A DNA stretch of 64,000 nt, from positions 610,352 to 674,351 of the forward strand of contig NZ_JACHLU010000001.1 of NCBI RefSeq assembly GCF_014204625.1, written 5' to 3'. The DNA comes from Gillisella vitis. Lineage in GTDB: Bacteria; Pseudomonadota; Alphaproteobacteria; Rhizobiales; Rhizobiaceae. Shown one piece after another: positions 19,903 to 29,388 of this stretch. The stretch's first letter is position 1. Each line of letters opens with the position of its first letter. The notes below the pieces were generated by a model. That model saw only the letters and a program-made list of their open reading frames with translations, did no database searches and had not been told where the DNA came from. A program made the position numbers and the translations under genes.

Positions 19903-20723
19903 GAGCGGCCCTTTTCGCGCGGGTCCAGCAGGTCACGCAGCCCATCGCCCAGCATATTGAACCCCAGCACCGTCAGGGCTATCGCCAATCCCGGCAGCAG
20001 CGCCATCCATGGAGCCGTACCCAGATAGGTCTGGGCATCTGCCAGCATTCGCCCCCATGTCGGGGCCGGTGGCGGCATTCCCAAACCCAGAAAGCTCAAG
20101 CCAGCCTCCGTCAAAATTGCCAGACCCAGCTGAATGGCAATCTGCACAATGATCTGGTTGGCAATATTGGGCAGAACATGTTCCAGCGTAATCAACAGCT
20201 TGCCCTTGCCCGCTCCGCGCGCGGCCAGCACATAATCGCGCTCCCAGATCTGCAAGGCGGCACTGACGCTCATGCGGGCAAACACCGGCACCATGAACAC
20301 CGCAATGGCGATAATCGGCGTAAACCGGCCTGTTCCCAACAATGCCCCCAGCATCATTGCCGATAAAATTGGCGGAATGGAAAAGATCACATCATTGAGG
20401 CGCATGATCAGCGCCTGCAACAGCCCCCGCCGGGCCGCGGCCGTCACCCCAGCCAGAACGCCGACAGAGGCCCCCAATCCAACCGCGGCGACGGCAGTGG
20501 ACAGCGAATTCCACGCACCCACCATCAGCATTGAGGCCAGATCCCGCCCGAACTGGTCGGTTCCCAGCAGGCCGAAGGCCAAAGGTGGTTTCAACTTATG
20601 GATAATCTGCATCTTGAAGGGCGCAAACGGCGTCCACACCAGCGACAGAAGTGCCACGCTGACCAGAAGTGTAATCAGACTTGCGCCAAGGATCAGCGTG
20701 GGCCTGCGAAAGACGGTGTTCAT
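19899..20723 (-). CDS. ABC transporter permease, OppC/DppC type
   Basis: A 274-residue inner-membrane permease. It has an N-terminal membrane segment (LILGASLITLLVSVALLSLVW), the periplasmic LLGTDQFGRD motif typical of the OppC family, about five further membrane helices and the cytoplasmic EAA loop (AARGAGKGKLLITLEHVLPN). ATG at 20723; the longer frame upstream runs into the oppB gene. Confidence 0.92.
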   Translation of the reverse strand: MNTVFRRPTLILGASLITLLVSVALLSLVWTPFAPFKMQIIHKLKPPLAFGLLGTDQFGRDLASMLMVGAWNSLSTAVAAVGLGASVGVLAGVTAAARRGLLQALIMRLNDVIFSIPPILSAMMLGALLGTGRFTPIIAIAVFMVPVFARMSVSAALQIWERDYVLAARGAGKGKLLITLEHVLPNIANQIIVQIAIQLGLAILTEAGLSFLGLGMPPPAPTWGRMLADAQTYLGTAPWMALLPGLAIALTVLGFNMLGDGLRDLLDPREKGRS

Positions 20724-21670
20724 TGGCCGCGCCCTCGCAATCTGGGGTCCAGAAACAGATAGGAGAGGTCGACCAGACAATTCATCACGATCACCAGGGC
20801 TGCAAAAAACAGCACGACATTCTGCATCACCACAATATCGCGCTGGGTTAGCGCCTGATAGGCCAGCCGCCCAAGCCCCGGCAGGTTGAAGACGTTTTCA
20901 ATCAGAACGGCCCCCGCAATCAAAAAGGTAAATTGCAGCCCCAGAATGGTCATCACCGGCACCAGCGCGTTGGGCACTGCGTGCCGCCACAGAGCCTGCC
21001 GCCGGGTCAGTCCTTTGGCACGGGCGGTACGAACAAAATCCTCATTCATCACCTCCAGCACGGAAGAGCGGGTAACACGAGTGAGCACGCCTGCCTGCGG
21101 CAGCGCCAGCGCAATGGCGGGCAACACCAGCGCCAACAGCCCCTTGAAAAAGCCCGCCTGCCAGCCGGGAAAGCCACCCGATGGCATCCAGCCCAGCGAG
21201 ATCGAAAAGCCAAGCACCAACAGCAAGCCAACCCAAAAGCCGGGAACCGCAATGAAAAGCTGCGAGACGACACCCGCACCATAATCAAAGGCGCTGTTGC
21301 GCCGGGCAGCAGAGGTAACGCCGAGTGGAATGGCAATCAGCATGGACAACAGAATGGCCATGAACGCGAGCGGCAAAGTCACCAGCAGCCGCTCACCCAT
21401 CAACCCCGCCACCGGCACGCCATAGGTATAAGATGTGCCGAGATTGCCAGTCAGCACGCCCGTCAGCCAGAGCAGATAACGACTCAACAACGGCTGATCC
21501 AGACCCATCTCATGGCGCAGGGCGGCCAGCGTATCGGGGCTTGCCGAGGTGCCGAGCATCACCGCTGCCGGATCACCCGGCAGCACGCCCATGATCAGAA
21601 ACACCACAATGGACACAGCCAGCAGCGTCATGACCAGACCGCAAAGCCGTCTGAAAACAAGTGTGAACAT
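20720..21670 (-). CDS. ABC transporter permease, OppB/DppB type
   Basis: A 316-residue permease partner. It has the N-terminal transmembrane helix LVMTLLAVSIVVFLIMGVLPGDPA with the OppB hallmark PGDPA, the EAA-loop region TARAKGLTRRQALWRHAVPNAL and a C-terminal LVDLSYLFLDPRLR. It begins 21 bp downstream of the binding protein gene. Confidence 0.93.
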   Translation of the reverse strand: MFTLVFRRLCGLVMTLLAVSIVVFLIMGVLPGDPAAVMLGTSASPDTLAALRHEMGLDQPLLSRYLLWLTGVLTGNLGTSYTYGVPVAGLMGERLLVTLPLAFMAILLSMLIAIPLGVTSAARRNSAFDYGAGVVSQLFIAVPGFWVGLLLVLGFSISLGWMPSGGFPGWQAGFFKGLLALVLPAIALALPQAGVLTRVTRSSVLEVMNEDFVRTARAKGLTRRQALWRHAVPNALVPVMTILGLQFTFLIAGAVLIENVFNLPGLGRLAYQALTQRDIVVMQNVVLFFAALVIVMNCLVDLSYLFLDPRLRGRGQ

Positions 21671-21691
21671 GGCGTGCGTCCCTGAGCCGGA

Positions 21692-23233
21692 TCAGTCTTG
21701 CCAATGCACATCCGTCAAAACATTCGAGGGAATCGGCTCATTTTCCCACAGACCCATCAACTTCTTGTTCCATACACCCAGCTTGGCCATGACAAACAGC
21801 GGCAGGGCGGGCACATCTTCTGCCAGAATTTTTTGCGCATCACCATAAAGCTTGCTTTGAGCGGCCGGGTCACTGGTTGTCTGAATCTGATTGATGATCT
21901 CGTTAAAGGCAGGGTTTTTATAATTAAAGTAATAGGGATCACGCGCATAAATATCGATGTCCATCGGCTCGGCATGGGCCACAATGGTCATATCGTAATC
22001 GGTGGCCTTAAAGACATCAGCCACCCATTTTGCCGGAAATTCGGTGGGCTGAATGGTCATCGTCACGCCAATCTCGGCAAGCATCGCCTGCATGATCTCG
22101 GCACTGCGCGGCGCATAGACCATTTGCGGCGTCTTGATGGTGAAGCTGAAACCGTTCGGATAGCCCGCCTCGGCCAGAAGCGCCTTGGCCTTGGCCGGAT
22201 CATAGGGCAAAACCGCAGTGGTATCGATATAGCCCGGATCGTTCGGGGTATAATGACTGCCAATGGCAGTACCAAAGCCAGACCACGCGCCATCAATCAC
22301 GGTTTTGCGGTCAATGGCCATCATCAAGGCCTGACGAACCCGCTTGTCGTTGAAGGGTTTGCGTGCATTGTTCATGCCCGCCACCACTTTCAGCTCGGTA
22401 TTGCCGATCACGGTCGTGAGTTTATCGTCCCCTTTAAAACTCTCCATCAATTCCGGTGCAATAAACTCGGCAAACCCATCAACATCGCCAGATTTCAGCG
22501 CGGCCGCCTCGGCCTGCGGATCGGGAATGAAGCGGAATGTTGCCTTTTCCAGCCCAAGCTTGACCGTCTTGTTCCAGTAATCCGGGTTGGCAGCAAGCTC
22601 GACCCGGTCGCCCTTGGCCCAGCGGACAAATTTGAACGGGCCGGTGCCAATCGGCATGGTTTTATTGTCTGCTGCTGTTTTAGGGGCAACCATCACTGAG
22701 GATGGCCAGCCTAGCCAATAGATCAGCGAACCGGCTGGCTGCTTGAGCTTCAACACAAGCGTGGTTTTATCCGGTGCTTCAACGCTGTCGATGGCAGCAA
22801 AAAATCGCTTTTGCGGATTGGTCGAATCGGCCCCACGAGCGCGATCAAGGCTGAACTTGGCCACAGACGAATCAAACGCCTCGCCATCGTGAAATGTCAC
22901 ACCTTCTTGCAGCGTGAATGTATAGGTCAGGCCATCCGGCGAAATGACCCAGCTTTTTGCCAGTTGCGGAATGACCTTGCCATTGCGGTCAATGGCAACC
23001 AGACCTTCAAAAATATTTTGCCATGTCACCTGACCAATGGCCACAGGCGCTGCAATTGTGGGATCAAGCCCGGTTGGCTCAACCGACATTCCCAGTGTGA
23101 CAGACGTTTTGGCCGCAAGCGCTGGGCCGATGCCCATGAATGACAGGCTGGCTGAGGCGGCAAGCAGAACAAGTGCCCGCAGCAGGCCAGATTTTTGAGA
23201 CAATCCCGGTTGGACCATTCTATGAGCCATCAT
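21692..23233 (-). CDS. ABC transporter substrate-binding protein, peptide/oligosaccharide (SBP family 5)
   Basis: A 513-residue periplasmic binding protein (OppA/DppA family). The signal peptide is at residues 1-39 or so (SGLLRALVLLAASASLSFMGIGPALAA). Family motifs are FEGLVAIDRNGKVIPQLAKSW, LQEGVTFHDGEAF, GTGPFKFVRW and AGYPNGFSFTIKTP. The start ATG at 23233 follows AAGGGG; the open frame extends 58 codons upstream without support. Family members carry peptides, nickel, heme or oligosaccharides. Location next to pectin-fragment hydrolases makes an oligosaccharide plausible, but the substrate is not determined by sequence. Confidence 0.92.
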   Translation of the reverse strand: MMAHRMVQPGLSQKSGLLRALVLLAASASLSFMGIGPALAAKTSVTLGMSVEPTGLDPTIAAPVAIGQVTWQNIFEGLVAIDRNGKVIPQLAKSWVISPDGLTYTFTLQEGVTFHDGEAFDSSVAKFSLDRARGADSTNPQKRFFAAIDSVEAPDKTTLVLKLKQPAGSLIYWLGWPSSVMVAPKTAADNKTMPIGTGPFKFVRWAKGDRVELAANPDYWNKTVKLGLEKATFRFIPDPQAEAAALKSGDVDGFAEFIAPELMESFKGDDKLTTVIGNTELKVVAGMNNARKPFNDKRVRQALMMAIDRKTVIDGAWSGFGTAIGSHYTPNDPGYIDTTAVLPYDPAKAKALLAEAGYPNGFSFTIKTPQMVYAPRSAEIMQAMLAEIGVTMTIQPTEFPAKWVADVFKATDYDMTIVAHAEPMDIDIYARDPYYFNYKNPAFNEIINQIQTTSDPAAQSKLYGDAQKILAEDVPALPLFVMAKLGVWNKKLMGLWENEPIPSNVLTDVHWQD

Positions 23234-23324
23234 TGCATCCCCTTTTCTGGCGCTCATTTTGCCTGTTGAGCAAAAATGACGCATTGCGCAGAATAGTGGC
23301 ATGTTGCAAGTGCTCACACAATCA

Positions 23325-23354
23325 CGTTTTGGCGCGTTTTGGCGCATTTTGACA
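23325..23354. promoter_or_regulatory. Three 10-bp tandem operator-like repeats upstream of the opp operon
   Basis: CGTTTTGGCG (23325-23334), CGTTTTGGCG (23335-23344) and CATTTTGACA (23345-23354) are adjacent, at one helical turn each. They lie 92-121 bp upstream of the binding-protein start. Likely protein-binding array; the regulator is unknown. Confidence 0.45.
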
Positions 23355-23376
23355 GGTGATCGAACACCAAGAGGGA

Positions 23377-23404
23377 AAAGGCCCCGAATGGTCATCCGGG
23401 GCCT
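23377..23404 (-). terminator. Terminator of the galactoside operon
   Basis: Stem AGGCCCCG / CGGGGCCT (23379-23386 and 23397-23404) with a 10-base loop. On the minus strand it is followed by a TTTT tract, 16 bp past the GH42 stop. It separates the GH42 operon from the next minus-strand operon. Confidence 0.75.
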
Positions 23405-23419
23405 CAATCCTGATTTATA

Positions 23420-25348
23420 TTATCGCCAGACGGAAACGCCTTGCGGCTGCACCACACCTGTGCCCAGTACAAATTCACCCGACGCCGGAATGGTCCAGTC
23501 TTGCGTGCCATAGTTGAAGGCAAAGGTGAGATTGCCACGGCGGCGGATGCGGATATGGTCCGGCACCTCCAGCGTCGAAAGCCCGGCTTTTTGCGCAAGC
23601 AATGCCAACGTTGATGACAACAGCGCCTCATCTGGCCAGCAGGCCAGATAGTGATGGCCATTGTTACCGGTCAGCGCCGGATCGCCGTTTTCAAACGTGC
23701 CGAGCACCTCTGATGTCGTCTCAAGATATTCGCGCCAGCGAATGGCCGCACCCGACACCAGACCGCTCACCGCATCACCAAGACCGGGGCGAAGGGACGC
23801 CACCTGCGTCTGGCGTGTGCCCGTCAGCGCCGAAAGCGGCCCCGGCGGCAGATTGTGCGGGATGTTGAAGTGCTGATCCCTTGAGCCAGAGCGCGGTCCA
23901 TACAGCACCACGGTATCGGTTTTCTCCAGCGCGGCCAAGGCGGCATCATCCACCTGCATCAGACACGGCACGACCACCAGTTTGTAACCACTGAGATCGG
24001 TGCCGGGACGGACGAAATCGACATCCAGACCCAGCCTGCGCAAGCCTTCATACCAGCGGAAGGCCAATTCTTCATAGCGGAAATCCTTGCCCTGCGGCTG
24101 GATCATGGTGGCCCAATAGCTGGCGTAATCATGCACCAGCGCAACGGAGGCTTTTTGTCCTTCCGGCAAGGGGCCGAGTGCAGCCAGTTCCTTGGCAACC
24201 TGCATGGCTTCCAGCCCGCCAACCGACCATTCATCCAGCCCCGGCAGGTTGAGGCCCGCGTGCATCTGCTCCTGAGCAAACGGCGCCTGCCGCCAGCGGA
24301 AATAGCTGACCACGTCCGCGCCATGGGCCAGAGCCTCCCAAGACCACAGCCGCACCATGCCGGGCTTTGGCACCGGGTTCCACGGTGCCCAGTTGACCGG
24401 GCCGGGCTGCTGTTCCATCACCCAGAAACGACCTTTGCCGACACCGCGATACAGATCATGATGGAAAGGCGCAATATCGGGATGCGAGGTCTCGGCCCAG
24501 CGGTTGCGCTCCTCTTCCGTGAACGGAAATTTCTCGACGAAACCAATGGGATAACTATCCCAAGAGGCCAGATCGAGATTATCGCCCACCTTGAAGTGGT
24601 CGAAATCCGAGACAAACCCCATGAAATTATGCGTAATCCAGCGACCGGGTGCGTGTTTGCGGATAATTTCCACCTGCATCTTGTCGTAGGCGGCAACCTG
24701 ATCGGATGAGAACCGCCAGAAATCCAGCCGCTGGGCCGGGTTGGGTTCGGTCACGGTCAAGGTGGGCAGTTCAACCTCATCAAAGCTGTTGAACTCCATC
24801 GACCAGAACACACCACCCCATGCTTCATTGAGCTGATCAGTGGTCTGATAGCGCATCCGCAGCCAGCGGCGGAAGGCTTTCAGGTCTTCCTTGCCCCAAG
24901 ACACGGTGGTGTCGTGGCAGCCATATTCGTTATCCGTCTGCCAGCCGACAATGCCGGGATGTTCGCCATAACGCTTGGCAACGATTTCAACAATGCGCGC
25001 GCTTTCCTTCCACCAGACTTCGGAGGAAAAGCTGTAGTGACGGCGCGAACCAAAGCCGCGGATCTTGCCATCCGCATCATAGGGGGCAATGTCTGGATAT
25101 TCATCCATCAGCCACTTGGGCGGCGTGGCGGTTGGGGTGCCGAGCACCACCTTGAGGCCCGCCTTGTGCAGCACATCAATGGCACGGTCCAGCCACTCAA
25201 ACGAAAACTCACCCCGGCGCTTTTCAAGCCGTGACCATGCAAACTCGCCGACGCGCACGAAGGATATGCCAAGCTCAACCATGCGGCTGGCGTCAAGCTC
25301 CCACTGGCTTTCCGGCCAATGTTCTGGATAATAACAAACGCCCAGCAT
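23420..25348 (-). CDS. Beta-galactosidase, glycoside hydrolase family 42
   Basis: A 642-residue cytoplasmic GH42 enzyme that releases terminal beta-linked galactose. The N-terminal MLGVCYYPEHWPESQWELDA opens the TIM barrel. The acid/base is Glu141 in GWQTDNEYGCHDT and the nucleophile Glu312 in RFWVMEQQPGPVNW. A glutamine-amidotransferase-like trimerisation domain and a C-terminal beta domain follow, as in the family. It is the last gene of the operon and starts at the stop codon of the ATPase gene, followed by a terminator. With GH36 upstream, the operon can process both alpha- and beta-galactosides. Confidence 0.95.
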   Translation of the reverse strand: MLGVCYYPEHWPESQWELDASRMVELGISFVRVGEFAWSRLEKRRGEFSFEWLDRAIDVLHKAGLKVVLGTPTATPPKWLMDEYPDIAPYDADGKIRGFGSRRHYSFSSEVWWKESARIVEIVAKRYGEHPGIVGWQTDNEYGCHDTTVSWGKEDLKAFRRWLRMRYQTTDQLNEAWGGVFWSMEFNSFDEVELPTLTVTEPNPAQRLDFWRFSSDQVAAYDKMQVEIIRKHAPGRWITHNFMGFVSDFDHFKVGDNLDLASWDSYPIGFVEKFPFTEEERNRWAETSHPDIAPFHHDLYRGVGKGRFWVMEQQPGPVNWAPWNPVPKPGMVRLWSWEALAHGADVVSYFRWRQAPFAQEQMHAGLNLPGLDEWSVGGLEAMQVAKELAALGPLPEGQKASVALVHDYASYWATMIQPQGKDFRYEELAFRWYEGLRRLGLDVDFVRPGTDLSGYKLVVVPCLMQVDDAALAALEKTDTVVLYGPRSGSRDQHFNIPHNLPPGPLSALTGTRQTQVASLRPGLGDAVSGLVSGAAIRWREYLETTSEVLGTFENGDPALTGNNGHHYLACWPDEALLSSTLALLAQKAGLSTLEVPDHIRIRRRGNLTFAFNYGTQDWTIPASGEFVLGTGVVQPQGVSVWR

Positions 25349-26445
25349 TATCGTGTCAAATCCCCATTGATAATCACTTGTCCCGCCTCATCAAACAGAT
25401 GGCAGGCTTTGGCATTCAGGCCGATGGACAAAGCCTCGCCCGGCTTGGTCGAAGCCAGACCGCCAGCCTTGACGGCCAGTTCGTTATCCGCATCCAGCGT
25501 GACGAAAAACAGCGTTTCAGAACCGAGGTATTCGGCCAGCCGCACTGGCGTGCTCAACGCCAGATCACCCTTGCCAGTGGCATCGATATGTTCCGGGCGA
25601 ATACCCAGCGTCATCTTGCCCGGTTTGATGTTTTTGCCCTGCGCATCAAGGCTGATCACGGCACCACCTGGCAGGGTTACAGCCACCTTGCCGCCATCCA
25701 CGGGGCCAGCCGTGACCGGAACAAAATTCATCTTCGGCGAACCGATAAAGCCTGCGACAAACAGATTGTTGGGACGATGATACAGCTCCAATGGCGAACC
25801 AACCTGCTCGATCTTACCTGCCGAGAGCACCACGATCTTGGTGGCCATGGTCATGGCTTCCACCTGATCATGGGTGACGTAGATCATCGTTGCCTGCAAA
25901 TCCTGATGCAGCTTGGAAAGCTCGGTGCGCATTTGCACGCGCAGGGCCGCATCGAGGTTCGACAGCGGCTCATCGAACAGGAACACATCGGGCTTACGCA
26001 CAATCGCCCGGCCAATGGCGACGCGCTGGCGCTGACCGCCGGACAATTGCCCTGGCTTGCGCTCCATCAGCGCATCGAGCTGCAACAGTTTTGCCGCCGT
26101 ATTGGTGCGCTCCGTAATCAATTCCTTGGAATGACCAGTCATTTTAAGGCCAAAGCCAATATTATCGCGCACGGTCATATGCGGATACAGCGCGTAAGAC
26201 TGGAACACCATGGCCACACCGCGCTCAGACGGACCAACCTTGGTCATATCCTTGCCGCCGATTTCAAGCGCGCCGGAAGAGATTTCCTCCAGACCTGCAA
26301 TCGTTCGCAGCAGGGTGGATTTGCCGCAGCCGGATGGCCCGACAAACACGCAGAACTCGCCGTCCTTCACCTCAAGGTCAACGCCTTTGATGACGCTCAA
26401 GGAGCCAAAATTCTTCGTAACACCTTTGAGACTGACATCAGCCAT
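25348..26445 (-). CDS. ABC transporter ATP-binding protein, UgpC/MsmK type (sugar importer)
   Basis: A 365-residue CUT1-type ATPase with Walker [18 protein letters not shown]-loop FQSYALYPHMTV, signature LSGGQRQRVAIGRAIVR, Walker B VFLFDEPLSNLDA and H-loop VTHDQVEAM. The C-terminal regulatory domain is of the MalK/UgpC type (LGIRPEHIDATGKGD). GGGAGG precedes the ATG. It overlaps the end of the GH36 gene by 8 bp. It energises uptake with the two permeases and binding protein of the same operon. Confidence 0.95.
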   Translation of the reverse strand: MADVSLKGVTKNFGSLSVIKGVDLEVKDGEFCVFVGPSGCGKSTLLRTIAGLEEISSGALEIGGKDMTKVGPSERGVAMVFQSYALYPHMTVRDNIGFGLKMTGHSKELITERTNTAAKLLQLDALMERKPGQLSGGQRQRVAIGRAIVRKPDVFLFDEPLSNLDAALRVQMRTELSKLHQDLQATMIYVTHDQVEAMTMATKIVVLSAGKIEQVGSPLELYHRPNNLFVAGFIGSPKMNFVPVTAGPVDGGKVAVTLPGGAVISLDAQGKNIKPGKMTLGIRPEHIDATGKGDLALSTPVRLAEYLGSETLFFVTLDADNELAVKAGGLASTKPGEALSIGLNAKACHLFDEAGQVIINGDLTR

Positions 26446-28540
26446 GGTGTGTACCTCCCTCGATCAATTCAATTTCCAGCAAAATGGCGCTTTCTGGCCG
26501 CAGCATTGGCAAGGGCAACCCGCCCTGCGCAAGGTCTGCGAGATCAAAACTCACCTCGCCCGCCAGCAGGCGCTTTTGCCCTTCGGATATGCGAATAAAA
26601 CTCGGCTCTGCCGGGTGCATTGCCGCAATACGCCAACGTCCGCCGCGACTTGTAACATGAGCCGGAAGCTTCAGCGGCTCCGGCTGTTCCGCCACCATTT
26701 GCGGGCCTTGGGCCACGAACACCACAAGCTTTTCTGCGCTGGCGGCCCCCCAGACATAGCGGCCATCCTTTGGCTCCATGCGGAAATTGGCTCCCGGCGC
26801 GTGCAGCAGATCACGCAGCCGCTTGTGGGTGGCAATATAGCCCTTCAGCTCCTCACGCTCTTCACCGGCAAGCTCAAGCGGGTTCAGCTCAACGCCCAGA
26901 TGATAGGCCATGGCCACCAGCGCGCGGAAAGCCAAGGTGTGCCGCCGTTCGGTCTGGTGGTTGGGCGATGCCGAGATATGGCTGCCGAGGATTTCTGGTG
27001 GCACAAAGCTGGATGCCCCACGCTGAATCTCCAGCCGCTCCAGCGCATCGGTGCAATCGGATGTCCAGACGCGATGGGTACGGGCGAGTGCGCCATAATC
27101 AATCCGGCCACCGCCAGAGGCGCAGCTTTCAATCTCGACGCCGGGGTGGGCGGTCCGAATGCGATCCATCAGCGCGTAAACGGCGCGGGTCTGGGCCGCA
27201 ATCTTGGCCTTGCCATCACGCCCACCCGCATGGGTGAGGTCACGGTTCATATCCCATTTGACGTAAGCAATCGCGTGGCCTGCCAAAACGGCGTGGATTT
27301 TTTCAAACAGATAGTCGCTGACCTCGCTTTGCGTGAGGTCGAGCACCAATTGATTGCGCGACAGCAGCAGAGGGCGTCCCTCCACCTGCAACACCCAATC
27401 GGGATGGGCCTTATACAGTTCCGACACCGGATTGATCATTTCCGGCTCAAACCAGATGCCAAACTGCATACCAAGGCCAGTGACGTGATCAATCAAGGGT
27501 GCCAAGCCGTCAGGATATTTGCGCGGATCAATATCCCAATCGCCAAGGCTGGTGGTGTCATCATCACGCTTGCCAAACCAGCCATCGTCGAGCACAAAGC
27601 GTTCAATGCCCAGCTCTGCCGCCGATGTGGCCTGTGCTTTCAGCGAATCCATCTGGTGGTCGAAATAATTGCCTTCCCAGGTGTTCAGCGTCACCGGGCG
27701 CGGGCTCATCTTGCCACTGTTCCATGTCAAAAGATCATTACGCACAAAAGCGTGGAAGGCGGCGCTATCACGGCCCGCATAGATCACCGGGCTTTGATAA
27801 CGTTCACCGGGGCTTAGGATCATTTCGCCCGGCTCAAACAACTCACCCATATGCACAAGGCGGCGGCCATCATCCAGCCGATCAATCACGCATTGATGAT
27901 TGCCACTCCAGCCAAGGGTGACGCCAAAGCTCTGACCTTCGCCCTCAAGCCGCAGCATGGGAAAGCGGTCGTGGGATGTGCGGCCCCGGCGGCTTTCTTG
28001 GCTCCAGATGCCATTGCCCAGCATCTCGCGGCGGGTCTGAAACTCACGTCCCCACATGCCGGAAAAGCTGATAACCTCAACTTGCCCCGCAGGTACGAGA
28101 AAACTGCCTGCCATGCAGCGATCCAGCAGATAATCTGCACTGCCGATGTTTTGCACTTCGGTTGCCATCGAGATCACGTTTGAGGCGAAAACCTCAAGGC
28201 GAATGGCAATCGCCATCATCGCCAACGGATCGCTGGCGCTCAAAACCGTGACAGAACCGCTGCGCTGTACTGCCCAATTGGAAAATTGCAGGATGAAATC
28301 ACGGCCCATGCGGTGGCCGGAAATGGCAGGCCAGCCAAAAGACCCCATGCCCCCCGTGGGCAGCAGCACGGCAGACGGCACCGCCGCATCCATGCCATTG
28401 ACGCGGCTGGAGCGTTCCACCTCATACAGGGGCGATGGGGAAACGGCTGCGCCAAAAGCCAGAATTTCTGGCATCCCGACGTCTTGCAAGCGAAGGCTCA
28501 GGGCAAAGTCGCCAGAACCAATTGTGACAATTTCACTCAT
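26438..28540 (-). CDS. Alpha-galactosidase, glycoside hydrolase family 36
   Basis: A 700-residue GH36 enzyme that hydrolyses terminal alpha-galactose in melibiose, raffinose and related sugars. The nucleophile is Asp430 in AYVKWDMNRD and the acid/base Asp495 in VWTSDCTDALERLEIQRG. FVLDDGWFGKRDDDTTSLGDW and ESCASGGGRIDYG are further family blocks. The N-terminal beta-supersandwich and C-terminal beta domain complete the fold. The ATG at 28540 overlaps the permease stop (ATGA), which fixes the start; it has no signal peptide, so it works on imported sugar. Confidence 0.95.
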   Translation of the reverse strand: MSEIVTIGSGDFALSLRLQDVGMPEILAFGAAVSPSPLYEVERSSRVNGMDAAVPSAVLLPTGGMGSFGWPAISGHRMGRDFILQFSNWAVQRSGSVTVLSASDPLAMMAIAIRLEVFASNVISMATEVQNIGSADYLLDRCMAGSFLVPAGQVEVISFSGMWGREFQTRREMLGNGIWSQESRRGRTSHDRFPMLRLEGEGQSFGVTLGWSGNHQCVIDRLDDGRRLVHMGELFEPGEMILSPGERYQSPVIYAGRDSAAFHAFVRNDLLTWNSGKMSPRPVTLNTWEGNYFDHQMDSLKAQATSAAELGIERFVLDDGWFGKRDDDTTSLGDWDIDPRKYPDGLAPLIDHVTGLGMQFGIWFEPEMINPVSELYKAHPDWVLQVEGRPLLLSRNQLVLDLTQSEVSDYLFEKIHAVLAGHAIAYVKWDMNRDLTHAGGRDGKAKIAAQTRAVYALMDRIRTAHPGVEIESCASGGGRIDYGALARTHRVWTSDCTDALERLEIQRGASSFVPPEILGSHISASPNHQTERRHTLAFRALVAMAYHLGVELNPLELAGEEREELKGYIATHKRLRDLLHAPGANFRMEPKDGRYVWGAASAEKLVVFVAQGPQMVAEQPEPLKLPAHVTSRGGRWRIAAMHPAEPSFIRISEGQKRLLAGEVSFDLADLAQGGLPLPMLRPESAILLEIELIEGGTHHG

Positions 28541-29388
28541 CCCTTTGTCGCTCCAAGCGTTAGCCCGGCAATGAAATGCCGCTGCATCAGGAAAAACATC
28601 GCAACGGGCGGAAGAGCCGCCACAATCGAACCAGCCGACACCAGATGCCATGCGGCAACCCATTGACCGTTCAGTGAAAACAGACCCGCCGTGACCGGCA
28701 TGGCAGCCTGGCTCTGCACCAGAACCGTTGCCCAGAAATAGTCATTCCACACGAAGGTGAAGACCAAGACAGACAAGGCCGCAATGGCAGGCCGCATCAG
28801 CGGCAGCACGATATAGCGAAAAATCCGCCACTCTGAGACGCCTTCCACCCGCGCCGATTCAATCAGCGCAAACGGCAGGCCCTTGATGAAATTGCGCATG
28901 AACAGGGTGCAAAAGCCGGTCTGGAAGGCAACATGAAACAGCACAAGACCCGTGACCGTATCATACAGACCCATGCGCAGCGTCATATCGCGCACCGGCA
29001 CCATCAAAATCTGGAAGGGAATGAAATTGCCCGCCACAAACAGGAAGAACAGGACAAGATTGCCCTTGAACTTATAGGTCGCCAGCGCAAAACCAGTGAG
29101 GCACGAGAGCGCCACAGCACCAATGACCGTTGGAACGGTGATCTTGAAGGAATTGAGAATATACCAGCCAATCGGTGAATTTTGAAAAACGGCGGTATAG
29201 TTTTCAATACCTGCAAAGCCGGAGGGCATCCCAAAATAATTGCCTGCGGCAAGGTCACTTTCGGGCCTGATCGAGGTCAGCGCCACGCCAATCAGCGGCA
29301 GCAGCCACAGCACCAGCGCCACCGGCAAAAACAGCTTATAACCAACGCGCACAAAGGGGCTGGCTTTCTGAATCGGGGTCGGAAACAT
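28537..29388 (-). CDS. Sugar ABC transporter permease, MalG type
   Basis: A 283-residue CUT1 permease with six predicted membrane helices. The EAA loop ESARVEGVSEWRIFRYIVLPLMRPAI identifies the MalG class. It sits between the MalF-type permease (1-bp overlap) and the GH36 gene (4-bp overlap). Confidence 0.94.
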   Translation of the reverse strand: MFPTPIQKASPFVRVGYKLFLPVALVLWLLPLIGVALTSIRPESDLAAGNYFGMPSGFAGIENYTAVFQNSPIGWYILNSFKITVPTVIGAVALSCLTGFALATYKFKGNLVLFFLFVAGNFIPFQILMVPVRDMTLRMGLYDTVTGLVLFHVAFQTGFCTLFMRNFIKGLPFALIESARVEGVSEWRIFRYIVLPLMRPAIAALSVLVFTFVWNDYFWATVLVQSQAAMPVTAGLFSLNGQWVAAWHLVSAGSIVAALPPVAMFFLMQRHFIAGLTLGATKG

